Source: Nitrosomonadaceae bacterium | GTDB lineage: Bacteria; Pseudomonadota; Gammaproteobacteria; Burkholderiales; Nitrosomonadaceae | Length of the DNA: 64,000 bases | Direction of reading: 5' to 3' | Assembly (NCBI GenBank): GCA_030646695.1 | Contig: JAUSLF010000035.1 | Location: 1-64,000 of the forward strand | In this document: positions 34,155 through 43,042 of the stretch, piece after piece | Layout of the letters: each line of letters starts with the position of its first letter | How positions within the stretch are numbered: the first letter of the stretch is position 1 | Made by a program: the position numbers and the translations under genes | The notes under the pieces: generated by a model | Told to the model about the DNA's origin: nothing | The model's database searches: none | What the model saw: only the letters and a program-made list of their open reading frames with translations

Positions 34155-34538
34155 ATGGCTAAAACGAACACCGTCTTTATCAGTTTTGCGCTCAAGGATA
34201 CCAAGTACCGCGATCAACTGCTCGAGCAATTGAACAAGGAACAAACGACTTTCTCGTTTGTCGATATGCCCATCAAGCAGTCATGGGAGCCTAGCTGGAA
34301 AGAAGACTGCCGGAATAAAGTTACCGCTTGTGATGGTGCGATAGCGCTGATTACGCATCACCTCCTCAGGGCGGATGGCCAGCAGTGGGAACTGCGTTGC
34401 GCCTACGACGCCAGGATGCCGGTACTGCTACTTCAGGGAGATTCTGAAAAACTTCCGGGCAGACTCCCCGAAGTGGGTGACCGCGATATCGAGGCGTGGA
34501 CTTGGTCCAATATTTCGTCATTCCTCAACAGACTCTAG
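34155..34538 (+). CDS. TIR-like domain protein (MTH538/ThsB-type)
   Basis: 127 residues made almost entirely of a TIR-like fold: KTNTVFISFALKDTKYRDQL at the N-terminus, then SWEPSWKEDCRNKVTACDGAIALIT, and QQWELRCAYDARMPVLLL, in which the Glu after Trp is in the place of the usual NADase/signal-synthase Glu. Such stand-alone TIR proteins occur in anti-phage systems of the Thoeris type, where they make a cyclic ADP-ribose-like signal for an effector. No ThsA-like effector is adjacent, so the defence role is an inference. An AAGGAGAAAA site precedes the ATG. Confidence 0.82.
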   Translation: MAKTNTVFISFALKDTKYRDQLLEQLNKEQTTFSFVDMPIKQSWEPSWKEDCRNKVTACDGAIALITHHLLRADGQQWELRCAYDARMPVLLLQGDSEKLPGRLPEVGDRDIEAWTWSNISSFLNRL

Positions 34539-34617
34539 CACGCAGGCTGTAGAGCTCAGTCGCGCGTAAGGAACGGCCACCCAGGTTAGCAATGTAATCG
34601 CATAGCCGCTTGTCAGC

Positions 34618-34652
34618 CCGGGGTACCGCTCCTTACCGAGTGTGGGTACCCT
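34618..34652. terminator. Stem-loop at the end of the exporter operon
   Basis: GGGGTACC and GGGTACCCTCCCC form an inverted repeat between the TIR-like gene and the 3' end of the minus-strand exporter operon. There is no clear U-tract on either strand, so its role as a terminator is only possible. Confidence 0.35.
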
Positions 34653-34660
34653 CCCCAGTG

Positions 34661-35860
34661 TTATTCATCTCGCAACGCCTCGACTGGATCCAACCGGGCT
34701 GCGCGCATGGCCGGGACGACCCCGGCAGCAAGACCAATCAGCACCGACACCCCCAATGCGCCCAGCACGTAATCCCATGGCGTGCTCACCGGCAGGCCGC
34801 TCACCAGAGTCTTCAACAACCAGGCGAGTCCTGTGCCTACAGCCAGCCCAACCAATCCGCCCAGGGTGGACAGCACGGTGGATTCCATCAAAAACAGGAT
34901 GCGGATACGTGCCCGCGTGGCACCCAAGGCAGTGAGCAGGCCGATCTCGGTGACGCGTTCGGCAACGGCGATGTGCATCAGCGTGACCATGCCCACCGCC
35001 CCTACCAATAGCGAGACCCCACCCAACGCGGCGACGGCGAAAGTCAGCACATCCAGCACGGTACCCAGGGTATCGAGCATTTGCTGTTGCGGCCTGAGGG
35101 TAAAATCCTCGCGCCCGTGCCTGGCGACAAGGATGCGGCGGGCGTCGTCGATGACGGCCTGTAATGGCGCTCCGGGCAGATAGGCAATCTGAATTTCCAT
35201 TACTCCGGTGCGATTGAAAATTTCCAGTGCGCGCGCGGTGGGAATGTAGACAGTGTCGTCGAGATCGAATCCCAGCACCTGCCCCTTGGACTCCATCACG
35301 CCGATGATGCGAAAACGCGATGCGCCCACTTGCACACTGGCACCCAGCGGGTTGGTGTTGCCAAATAATTCGGCGCGCGTTTTGGATCCCAGCACGGCAT
35401 AGGCGCGCGGGTTACGCGGATCATCCGCAGGCAGAAACTGGCCGATCGCCACCTTCATGTTGAACGCACGCGCAAAATCGGGACCTTCTCCAAGAACGCT
35501 GACACGCCGACTGAGGCCAGCAACCCGGATTTCCGCGTTGCCCATTAAACCGGCATTGGTGTATTGGGCATAGCGGGAAGCCTTCAGTGCCACTGCATCC
35601 TCGACGGTGAGCGGCCGCGCGCTGCTGATCGCACCCACCGATGCCCCATGGGTGCTGGTTTTTCCGGGATTGATGCTGAGGATGTTGGTGCCGAACTGGG
35701 TGAATTCGGCCAGCACGAAGCGCTGGATGCCTTCACCGATTGAAGTCAGCAGGATCACCGCCGCAATCCCTATTGCGATTCCCGATGCGGATAAAAGAGT
35801 GCGTAAGCGGTGAGCAGTGAGCGCGCGCATAGCGAAATGCAGAGTGTCGATGGTATTCAT
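34661..35860 (-). CDS. MacB-like ABC permease (second of two)
   Basis: 399 residues from the ATG giving MNTIDTLHFAMRALTAHRLRT. One N-terminal helix (LLSASGIAIGIAAVILL) is followed by a large periplasmic domain (MacB_PCD-like) and a C-terminal FtsX-type block of three helices, with the stalk motif EIGLLTALGATRARI and the ending ARLDPVEALRDE. This is the membrane subunit of a type VII (MacB/LolE-like) exporter. It lacks its own ATPase domain. It overlaps the upstream permease gene by four bases. Confidence 0.9.
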   Translation of the reverse strand: MNTIDTLHFAMRALTAHRLRTLLSASGIAIGIAAVILLTSIGEGIQRFVLAEFTQFGTNILSINPGKTSTHGASVGAISSARPLTVEDAVALKASRYAQYTNAGLMGNAEIRVAGLSRRVSVLGEGPDFARAFNMKVAIGQFLPADDPRNPRAYAVLGSKTRAELFGNTNPLGASVQVGASRFRIIGVMESKGQVLGFDLDDTVYIPTARALEIFNRTGVMEIQIAYLPGAPLQAVIDDARRILVARHGREDFTLRPQQQMLDTLGTVLDVLTFAVAALGGVSLLVGAVGMVTLMHIAVAERVTEIGLLTALGATRARIRILFLMESTVLSTLGGLVGLAVGTGLAWLLKTLVSGLPVSTPWDYVLGALGVSVLIGLAAGVVPAMRAARLDPVEALRDE

Positions 35861-37059
35861 CTTCCTGCGAGCGCTTTTACCGGGTCGAGTTGCGCCGCGC
35901 GTGCGGCCGGCAGGAGGCTGGCAAGAATACCGGTCACGAATGCAATGGTGACTCCCGCAATACTGGCCCACACGGGTGGCCAGGCAGGCAACTGGGGATA
36001 GACAAGGCGGATCAACAGGCTGCCGAATTGTCCCAGTACAAACCCGAGAACGGCGCCCGCCAGCGATAGCCACAGCGCCTCGGCAAAGAACAGCAGCCGG
36101 ATATCGGCGGAGGGTGCGCCGATGGCTTTCAGCAAGCCGATTTCCGAGGTGCGCTGGCTCACCGCCACCAGCATCACATTCATCACCAGAATACCGGCTA
36201 CAGCCAGGCTGATGGCGGCAATTCCCGCCACGCCGAGCGTCAGCGCCCGCAGAATGCGATCAAAAGTGGCAAGCACGGCGTCTTGCGTGATGACGGTGAC
36301 GTCATCTTCGCCATCGTGACGCCGCTTCAGTGTATCGCGTATCGCTTCCTTGGCAGATACAATGTCGCTGCGGCTTCTGGCCTCAACCAGGATACGGAAC
36401 AGCGATGCGGTGTTGAATAGCGCCTGGGCATGATCGATCGGGATGATGACGAGCTCATCGGAATTGAAGCCCATCGACTCGCCCTGGACAGCGAGCACAC
36501 CCGATACCAGAAAACGCCGGTCGCCGAGCCTCACTCGCTGGCCGACAACGTTGCCGTGAGGGAAGAACTCCTGGGCGAGTGTTGCACCGAGAATGATTTG
36601 CGCACTGTACTCTGCGCCCTGTGCAAGAAAGCTGCCTTGCGCAAGATTCATATGCCGTATTGGCAGCAGATCCGCCGTACTACCGAGCACGGTAACTTCG
36701 CGCAAACGGCTGGCAGCGGCGAGTTCTACAACCCCGACATTAAGCGGTGCATAGCGCTTGACTTGCGACAGTTGACCAACAAATCGGGCATCTTCCAGCG
36801 TTAGGTCGCGGGGGGTTTGCGCGAGCACCGCACCCGGAAATCCGCCTGCAGTTTCGGCACGCCCCGGCAAGACAATGATCAGATTGGTTCCAATCGATGA
36901 GAATTTTCCAACCACATAGCGGCGCGCACCATCGCCCAGTGCGGTCAGCACCACCACCGCCGCCACGCCCAACGCCATCGCCAGGACGATGAGCAGAGAA
37001 CGGGTCCGGTAACTCACCACGCTACTGAGAGAGAGATGCAGCGTATCGCGCAGCTTCAT
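35857..37059 (-). CDS. MacB-like ABC permease (first of two)
   Basis: 400 residues with the same plan as its downstream neighbour: N-terminal helix (SLLIVLAMALGVAAVVVLTALG), periplasmic core, and three C-terminal helices with SEIGLLKAIGAPSADIRLLF and the ending AAQLDPVKALAGR. Two different permeases with one ATPase suggest a heterodimeric exporter, unlike homodimeric MacB. It overlaps the ATPase gene by four bases upstream and the second permease gene by four bases downstream. Confidence 0.9.
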   Translation of the reverse strand: MKLRDTLHLSLSSVVSYRTRSLLIVLAMALGVAAVVVLTALGDGARRYVVGKFSSIGTNLIIVLPGRAETAGGFPGAVLAQTPRDLTLEDARFVGQLSQVKRYAPLNVGVVELAAASRLREVTVLGSTADLLPIRHMNLAQGSFLAQGAEYSAQIILGATLAQEFFPHGNVVGQRVRLGDRRFLVSGVLAVQGESMGFNSDELVIIPIDHAQALFNTASLFRILVEARSRSDIVSAKEAIRDTLKRRHDGEDDVTVITQDAVLATFDRILRALTLGVAGIAAISLAVAGILVMNVMLVAVSQRTSEIGLLKAIGAPSADIRLLFFAEALWLSLAGAVLGFVLGQFGSLLIRLVYPQLPAWPPVWASIAGVTIAFVTGILASLLPAARAAQLDPVKALAGR

Positions 37060-37727
37060 TTCTCATCCGCCACGATTTCGCCGTCACGCATGGCGATATG
37101 GCGATGTGCGCGCGCACCCAGTTCACGGTCGTGGGTAACGAGTATGAGCGTGGTTCCTGCATGGTGCAGTCCTTCCAGCAGCGCCATGACTTCGGCGCCA
37201 ATGTGGTGGTCAAGATTGCCGGTGGGCTCATCCGCCAGCAAGGCAGTCGGTCGCAGGATGGTGGCGCGCGCAATGGCCACGCGCTGACGCTGACCGCCGG
37301 ACAATTCCGCCGGACGGTGCTGGGCGCGGTCGCGCAGATCAAAACCCAGCAGCGCTTCATCCACGCGCGCTTTCCGCTCGGTCGGGGCAATGCCCGCAAG
37401 TATCAGCGGTAGCTCGATATTTTCTGCCGCAGTTAACCGCGGCACAAGGTGAAACGACTGGAACACAAAGCCGATTTTTTCCCTGCGCACACACGCCTGT
37501 TCGGTCTCGGATAGATCGGTGACGTCCCTGCCATCGAGTTCGTAGCGCCCGCTGTTGGGCCGGTCGAGCAATCCAAGGACGTTCAGCAGGGTGGTTTTGC
37601 CGGAACCCGACGGCCCCATGATGGAGACGTATTCACCCGATGCAATTTCCAGGTTAATCCCGCTCAGCGCGCGTACATCCTGATCGCCCATGCGGAATAC
37701 GCGTGTGATGGCAGTCAGATGGATCAC
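37056..37727 (-). CDS. ABC transporter ATPase (MacB/LolD type)
   Basis: 223 residues: Walker A GPSGSGKTT near residue 38, Q-loop in FVFQSFHLVPRLTAAENIELP, signature LSGGQRQRVAIAR near residue 143, Walker B ALLADEPTGNLD, and the switch His in VTHD. The FQSFHLVP segment and short length are typical of LolD/MacB ATPases, which power mechanotransmission rather than substrate translocation through the membrane domain. The gene is translationally coupled to the adaptor gene before it and to the first permease gene after it. Confidence 0.93.
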   Translation of the reverse strand: MIHLTAITRVFRMGDQDVRALSGINLEIASGEYVSIMGPSGSGKTTLLNVLGLLDRPNSGRYELDGRDVTDLSETEQACVRREKIGFVFQSFHLVPRLTAAENIELPLILAGIAPTERKARVDEALLGFDLRDRAQHRPAELSGGQRQRVAIARATILRPTALLADEPTGNLDHHIGAEVMALLEGLHHAGTTLILVTHDRELGARAHRHIAMRDGEIVADEK

Positions 37728-38878
37728 GGTTTTGGGGGTTTTTGTTTGACCTGCACGCCGGCTGTTACTCCATCCTGATCAGACGACAGCAACACCCGTT
37801 CATCCACATTCAAGCCGCCGGTAACTTCGGTAAACGCCCAGTTGGCGAGGCCGGTTTGCAAGCCACGTTCCTGCAGTTTATGGTCCGCGCCCAGCGCCAG
37901 CACTTTGCCGCCTTGCCGGATCGCCTGGGTCGGCACGCGCAGCACATTGTCGCGCCGCTCGACGACGACTTCGACATCGGCACTATATCCCACCAGTAAC
38001 GGAAGTTGCGGCGGCTCTTCGAAATCCACTTCGACGTCCACTGTGCGCGCCTGTTTTTCAACCTCGGTAACATAGGGCGCGATACGTCGCACTCTTCCGG
38101 CAAAAGTCTGACCAGGGAGAGCGTCGAGCGTGACGCGTGCAAGTTGTCCGGCTTTTAATTTGGGCGCATCGACTTCATCCATCGGCGCGCTCACGTACAG
38201 ACAGGTGTCGTCGATTAGATCTATCGCAGGCGGTGTGGGAATTCCCGGTGGCGAAGGCGTGGCATATTCGCCCAGCTCACCGGTGATACGCGCCACAATG
38301 CCGGCAAACGGCGCGGCCAGAACCGTTCGTTCCAGTCCGGCTTGGGTCACCTGGATCTGGGCTTGCGCGCGCTTTACATCCGACGCGGCAGCATCACAAC
38401 TGGCTTGGCGGGCACGTGCCTCGGCATCCACAGTCTCGCCCCGCTGCGGACTGACAAAACCTTGAGCGGCAAGTTGCTGGGTGCGTTCGGATTCACGGCG
38501 TGCATTGTCCGCGACGATACAGACCTCACGGCGGCGCTCCTCGGCCATGGTGAGTTGCCGCCGTACCAGTTCACGCTGGGCGGAAAGATCGGTGTTCCAC
38601 AACTCCAGCAGTACCTGCCCCTGCTGCACCCGCTCACCCTCCTTCACCCAGAGTTTGACGATCTGCCCTCCTGCCGCAGGCGCAAGCTTGGCACGGCGGC
38701 ACGCCTTGATGGTTCCGGCACGGGTATTCACCACCGTCGCCTCCACTAAGCCGCGCTCGATTGTGGCAAGTTCGACTTCTATCGGTTCGGGACGGGTTGC
38801 AAACCAGCTCGCATAAGCCAGCACGGCCACAACCAGGGCAATGATTCCAAGACGGGACAGGGATTTTGTTTTTGGCAT
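37724..38878 (-). CDS. Periplasmic adaptor (membrane-fusion) protein of the exporter
   Basis: 384 residues, first gene of the operon. One N-terminal membrane anchor (LGIIALVVAVLAYASWFA), then the lipoyl half (KLAPAAGGQIVKLWVKEGERVQQGQVLLEL), an alpha-helical hairpin with REL/ERRREV and AQGFVSPQ, the second lipoyl half (LERTVLAAPFAGIVARI), and beta-barrel domains. This MacA/HlyD-type protein would link the ATPase-permease complex to an outer-membrane channel, not encoded here. All four genes overlap by four bases, so they form one tightly coupled operon. Confidence 0.9.
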   Translation of the reverse strand: MPKTKSLSRLGIIALVVAVLAYASWFATRPEPIEVELATIERGLVEATVVNTRAGTIKACRRAKLAPAAGGQIVKLWVKEGERVQQGQVLLELWNTDLSAQRELVRRQLTMAEERRREVCIVADNARRESERTQQLAAQGFVSPQRGETVDAEARARQASCDAAASDVKRAQAQIQVTQAGLERTVLAAPFAGIVARITGELGEYATPSPPGIPTPPAIDLIDDTCLYVSAPMDEVDAPKLKAGQLARVTLDALPGQTFAGRVRRIAPYVTEVEKQARTVDVEVDFEEPPQLPLLVGYSADVEVVVERRDNVLRVPTQAIRQGGKVLALGADHKLQERGLQTGLANWAFTEVTGGLNVDERVLLSSDQDGVTAGVQVKQKPPKP

Positions 38879-39356
38879 AACAAGTAGCGGGGATTACGTT
38901 GGCGACAATGTAACATTCGACCATGCTTAATAGAAGTATTTCCGCCTGTATCACTTGGTATGGGGCTTGAGGAATCGCTTTATATGGATGCCTCCCGGAG
39001 ATCAAGCGATTTAGCATGTTGGTTTCAGGTGTAGGTCGCAGTCTTATATCCGGCCTGTTGTTGCAGGCGCTCTGCGATGTCAGGCTCGTAGCGAAGGGAA
39101 TGGCCATTCGCGTCCTCTCCTTTCGTGTATCCCATCCCACAAAGCCGCCATCGCGCCCGCATGGGACTTGTTCAGCGGTTCCATAAAGGCAGAAAATAGG
39201 ATGAAAAGGTACCGTTGTTCCAGAACGATATCCCACAAATTTCTCCTAGAATTGATATAAAGTTCTTCCCCTATCTCACGATTTTTGTTAGCTTATCCGG
39301 AATAGGTTCCAAAATCCGCGAACGGCGGATGAGTTTTCTCAAGCGGAGCAAGAAAA
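38879..39356. other. Intergenic region with dispersed repeat pieces
   Basis: This 478-base region is divergent between the exporter operon and the PBP7-like gene. It contains a hairpin AATCGCTT (38973) / AAGCGATT (39004) that encloses the CTTTATATGG-AT-GCCTCCCGG repeat shared with 8652-8673. GGACTTGTTCAGCGGTTCC at 39164-39182 resembles an insertion-sequence end. Between them a minus-strand stretch (about 39050-39150) reads MGYTKGEDANGHSLRYEPD and onward without stops to about 39032, and may be a gene fragment. No gene is supported. Confidence 0.45.
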
Positions 39357-40187
39357 ATGAACAAAGTAATCCTCGCGCTGAGCATCATGTTTGTGTTTAC
39401 CAGTAGTGCCTTTGCGCAGCAGGGGGGGCTGAATCTCAAATCCCGCGCCGCACTGATTTTCGACGCACAGCAAGGGCGCGCTATCTATAGCAAGAATACA
39501 GATGCCATCATGCCGATCGCTTCCATTACCAAGCTGATGACAGCAATGGTAGTGCTGGATGCGCAACTGCCGCTGACCGAGGAAATCGCCATTGATTCTG
39601 CTGACATTGATGTCCTCAAGAACACCCGCTCGCGTTTGCGGGTGGGAGCCAGTCTTACCCGCCAGCAACTGCTGCGACTGGCACTGATGTCTTCCGAGAA
39701 TCGCGCGGCGGCAGCGTTGGGACGCGCCTATCCCGGCGGCATCGAAGCATTCGTTGCAGCGATGAATGACAAGGCATTTGAACTTGGTATGGGTAACAGT
39801 TACTTTGTCGACTCCACCGGATTGAGCAGTACCAACGTTTCCACTGCGCGTGATTTGGTAAAAATGGTTGAAGCCGCGTATGGCTATGACCTCATCCGTA
39901 AGTTTTCCACTACCAGCGCGCATGCGGTGGAACTCTCTGATGACGGACCCAGTATGCGGTTCATCAACTCCAATAATCTGGTGCGTAGTGGGAACTGGCA
40001 GATTGGCGTATCAAAGACAGGCTTTCTCAGCGAGGCCGGGCGCTGCTTGGTAATGCAGGCGAACATAACCGGCAAGCCAGTTATCATCGTACTACTTGAT
40101 TCAAACGGAAAGAACACCCGCAGCGGTGACGCCAACCGTATCAAGAAATGGATGGAAACCAGTCTCGCTCGCAAACGCAGCAGCTAA
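39357..40187 (+). CDS. pbpG: D-alanyl-D-alanine endopeptidase (PBP7-type)
   Basis: 276 residues. Signal peptide VILALSIMFVFTSSAFAQ. The three penicillin-binding motifs are present: SITK (S-x-x-K) near residue 56, SEN (S-x-N) near 113, and KTG near 221. The short length without a C-terminal domain and the sequence AALIFDAQQGRAIYSKN fit the PbpG/PBP7 group that cleaves D-Ala-meso-DAP crosslinks in the periplasm. ATG 39357 follows CGGAGCAAGAAAA. It is a single gene, followed by 144 bases before the convergent antiporter gene. Confidence 0.92.
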   Translation: MNKVILALSIMFVFTSSAFAQQGGLNLKSRAALIFDAQQGRAIYSKNTDAIMPIASITKLMTAMVVLDAQLPLTEEIAIDSADIDVLKNTRSRLRVGASLTRQQLLRLALMSSENRAAAALGRAYPGGIEAFVAAMNDKAFELGMGNSYFVDSTGLSSTNVSTARDLVKMVEAAYGYDLIRKFSTTSAHAVELSDDGPSMRFINSNNLVRSGNWQIGVSKTGFLSEAGRCLVMQANITGKPVIIVLLDSNGKNTRSGDANRIKKWMETSLARKRSS

Positions 40188-40331
40188 ACGATCCTCTCCA
40201 GTAGCGATCTTCTCCGGCCAGCAGCACATTGCCCTTCAACTTGCTAGCAGCGTCTGCACGCTGTCAGAAGCACCTACTTTTCCATTTTGTTACATCCCCG
40301 TTGGCATCGCCCACAATACCATCGAGACAGA

Positions 40332-41588
40332 TCAAAGCAACTGAAATGCAAGGACAGCAACCAATGTGGGTGGCAGCGCGGCAGCCAGCAGACCCAGAGG
40401 ATGGATCGCTTCATCCTCGAACGAACCTTTGAGGATGGAAAAGCCTGCCGGGTTGGGGGCATTAGCGATGACTGTCAAGCCGCCACCGGTGACCGCCCCG
40501 GCAACGAGCGAATACTTGAACTCGGCACTGGTCCCGTCCAGCAGAGAACCCAGATAAGTAAGCGCCGCATTGTCAGTGATCGCAGTGAGCAAGGTAGCGC
40601 CGAAATAGAGTGTAGTGCTGTCCATTCCAACCAGCATGGGTTGCAGCCACCATTTCTGCTGCCCTCCCAGGACAACCAGACCCGCAAGGAAGAAAGCGAC
40701 CAGCAATCCTTCGCGCAGGATCAACCGGTCCTGGAAACGCTCATAGGCGTGAGCAAAGCCGAGAAAGAACAACAGCAGACCCATGAAGATCACCGGGTAA
40801 TGGGCGAACACCACCACCCCAGCCAGGAAAAACAGATGTACGCACACCACTGGCAGGGGGACGCCGATTTTCTCAGATCGCTCTTCACTCTGCATTTTTG
40901 ACAATTCGCGCTGGAACAGCAAGGTGGCCGCTAAGGCATTTACCAGCACCGCCAGCGCAGCTTTCCAGCCAAAAGTGGTAAACATGAAGGTAATATCCCA
41001 GCCCCACTTGCCAGCCACCATCAGTACCGGTGGTGCAGCATAGGGTGTCAGCGTTCCGCCGATCGAGATGTTGACGAACAGCACACCGAGGGTGACATAT
41101 TTGAGCCGGGTCGAGATTCCCTTGGAGTAGTAGCGTTCAAACAAAATCAGCGCGGCCAGCGTCATGGCTGCCGGCTCGGTGATGAAGGAACCCAGCAGCG
41201 GCACAAACGATAAGGTAATGAAGTAGAACGCCTTCTCGCGCGACCAGGGAATGAGCCGCGCGATCGCCTCGACGCTGAGCTTCGCAAATTGCAGGATCGG
41301 CCGGCTGCCCGCAATCACCATGATGACGAATACGAACATCGGCTCGATAAAACTCTGCTGGTCAAGGTAAGCAATGGCAGCCAGCTTGCCATCTATGAGC
41401 ATCATTGCCACGATCAGCACCATCGCCCAGAATCCAAACACCACCTCGACCTCGCCCAACAAGTGCCAGATGCCGGCGTGGGCTGGCTGTGTATGGGCCA
41501 GATGCTCGAAGAACTTGGTTGAGAAAGTGTGAATGACTGCAACGCCGAATAGCACTGCACCGATTATTTCTATTGGGATAGGATTCAT
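40332..41588 (-). CDS. Putative Na+/H+ antiporter (PF07399-type)
   Basis: 418 residues, about 11 membrane helices. It begins MNPIPIEIIGAVLFGVAVIH, with FIEPMFVFVIMVIAGSRPI, a conserved FITEPAAMTLAALIL and LFVNISIGGTLTPYAAPPVLMVA, and near the end LTAITDNAALTYLGSLL and TGGGLTVIANAPNPAG. These are the features of the putative Na+/H+ antiporter family related to NhaD/ArsB-type transporters. Ion specificity is inferred from family. It is a stand-alone gene on the minus strand. Confidence 0.85.
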   Translation of the reverse strand: MNPIPIEIIGAVLFGVAVIHTFSTKFFEHLAHTQPAHAGIWHLLGEVEVVFGFWAMVLIVAMMLIDGKLAAIAYLDQQSFIEPMFVFVIMVIAGSRPILQFAKLSVEAIARLIPWSREKAFYFITLSFVPLLGSFITEPAAMTLAALILFERYYSKGISTRLKYVTLGVLFVNISIGGTLTPYAAPPVLMVAGKWGWDITFMFTTFGWKAALAVLVNALAATLLFQRELSKMQSEERSEKIGVPLPVVCVHLFFLAGVVVFAHYPVIFMGLLLFFLGFAHAYERFQDRLILREGLLVAFFLAGLVVLGGQQKWWLQPMLVGMDSTTLYFGATLLTAITDNAALTYLGSLLDGTSAEFKYSLVAGAVTGGGLTVIANAPNPAGFSILKGSFEDEAIHPLGLLAAALPPTLVAVLAFQLL

Positions 41589-41725
41589 TTACAAGTTAAC
41601 GCTCTGGTTTGCTGTTGGTGCGCGCAGCAACTGCTGCCTGTGAGTAAGTGGACTGCAAGTATTTTGCAATTCAGGCTCGGCCAGAAGTTTGCCGTTCAAT
41701 GGGGGGTTGCTGAGCGGGCCGCGTT

Positions 41726-41807
41726 GATGGACTAAACATACCGGGCATGATACTTGAAAGTCCATGGTTCTGGAAACATCAGCCACTATCAAACCTGACT
41801 CAGCATA
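41726..41807. repeat. Direct repeat copy 1 flanking the DUF454 gene
   Basis: About 82 bases (GGACTAAACATA..., GATACTTGA-AGT, TCTGGAAA-A, CAAACCTGA) recur with about three-quarters identity at 42338-42421, in the same orientation. It lies between the antiporter and DUF454 genes. Confidence 0.7.
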
Positions 41808-41826
41808 CAGGAACAATGATGTGAGG

Positions 41827-42285
41827 CTAATTCTGCTTATAACTGGTATCTGCATCTCTCACCGGTATGCGCCAGATAAACACCGCCAAGACAATTCCCA
41901 GCATAGCCAGCATCACCTGCTGCCAGACATCCGGCATCAGCAGGATCGAACTGCCGAATGACAATGCCATCAGCAAATATACCCAGCGCTTGACCCGGCG
42001 CGGGATGCTGTGGTGCTCGCGCCATTCGCGGATGAGCGGGCCGGCAAACCGGTTAGCCAGCAACCGGTCATGAAAGTGTTCCGAGCCGCGGGCAAAGCAG
42101 GCAGCAGCCAGCAGCACGAAGGGGGTGGTGGGTAATACCGGCAGCACCGCACCCAATACAGCCAGCACCAGGGCGACAATGCCCAGCGCCAGGTACAGAC
42201 CGCGCGCCAAACGTGAATCATGCAGACGTATTGAACTCATCCCCCGCTCACCCGGTTGCGTTTCCTCGTTCAAGCGTTCCTGCAT
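41827..42285 (-). CDS. DUF454 (YbaN-like) inner-membrane protein
   Basis: 152 residues. The DUF454 signature GIVALVLAVLGAVLPVLPTTPF is near residue 35, followed by LLAAACFARGSEHFHDRLL and a second pair of helices (WVYLLMALSFGSSILL, VMLAMLGIVLAVFIW). Three to four membrane helices are predicted. Function is unknown. ATG 42285 gives 15 extra residues compared with an internal ATG at 42240; either is possible. The gene is bracketed by a pair of diverged 85-base direct repeats. Confidence 0.85.
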   Translation of the reverse strand: MQERLNEETQPGERGMSSIRLHDSRLARGLYLALGIVALVLAVLGAVLPVLPTTPFVLLAAACFARGSEHFHDRLLANRFAGPLIREWREHHSIPRRVKRWVYLLMALSFGSSILLMPDVWQQVMLAMLGIVLAVFIWRIPVRDADTSYKQN

Positions 42286-42337
42286 GTTCGCGTCCTCAAT
42301 CTAATCGGTTACAGCGGGTTGGGCTTGATCGGGCTGT

Positions 42338-42421
42338 GATGACGGACTAAACATAGCGAGTATAATACTTGAGAGTTTGGGACTCTGGAAATACTGATTC
42401 TTGCCAAACCTGATCCGGGCA
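42338..42421. repeat. Direct repeat copy 2 flanking the DUF454 gene
   Basis: This is the counterpart of 41726-41807. This copy contains GCGAGTATAATACTTG, so it could act as a -10 element for the FKBP gene; the first copy has CATGATACTTG instead. The pair may result from duplication of an upstream region during insertion of the DUF454 gene. Confidence 0.7.
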
Positions 42422-42522
42422 TGGGTCGACTCGTTTCCAGCAGCAAAGAGCTGATTGGTGGTGAAATCGTGGCTCGTCCACGATCATAATTTAATTATTT
42501 CAATTTATTTTTTGAGGTGACC

Positions 42523-42987
42523 ATGTCTAAAGTAAACACCCTGCTTAATTTGAGCGTCTTCATTCTGGGTATGACTTTGCTGCCCCAGGCCGCATTTTCC
42601 CAAACCAAGCAGGGAACAACTGGCGTGACCGAACTCGTAAAATCCGAGGTCATAATAGGAACGGGTGAAGAAGCAACCGTCGGTAAAATGGCTGAGGTTC
42701 ATTATACAGGCTGGCTTTTCGACCCGGCTGGGCCGCTGAATAAAGGTAAAAAATTTGACAGCTCACGCGACCGTAATAGTCCATTCTCATTTCTGCTGGG
42801 AGCAGGGCGGGTGATCAAGGGCTGGGACAAGGGCGTTGTTGGCATGAAGATTGGTGGGCGGCGGATGCTGATTGTCCCCCCGTCAATGGCTTATGGTGCT
42901 ACTGGTGCCGGCGGCGTGATTCCACCGAATGCGACCTTGATTTTCGACGTTGAGCTGCTCAGCCTGCGTCAAGGAGCCACGCACTGA
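42523..42987 (+). CDS. Exported FKBP-type peptidyl-prolyl isomerase
   Basis: 154 residues. The start ATG 42523 follows GAGGTGACC. Signal peptide [20 protein letters not shown], then one FKBP domain: [70 protein letters not shown] and IFDVELL, with the active-site aromatic and Asp residues present. It should catalyse proline isomerisation in the periplasm. It is followed by sucC after 55 bases; the two may or may not share a transcript. Confidence 0.93.
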   Translation: MSKVNTLLNLSVFILGMTLLPQAAFSQTKQGTTGVTELVKSEVIIGTGEEATVGKMAEVHYTGWLFDPAGPLNKGKKFDSSRDRNSPFSFLLGAGRVIKGWDKGVVGMKIGGRRMLIVPPSMAYGATGAGGVIPPNATLIFDVELLSLRQGATH

Positions 42988-43042
42988 GCATCAAGGACAA
43001 AGCAACACATGGCAGCGGGCAAGGCGCGGTAACGGGAACAAC

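Noticed and set aside
35861-36073. 71-codon upstream extension of the second permease
   Set aside because: It overlaps the first permease gene, is rich in Cys and Arg unlike a membrane protein start, and the internal ATG gives the family N-terminus and the four-base overlap seen across the operon.
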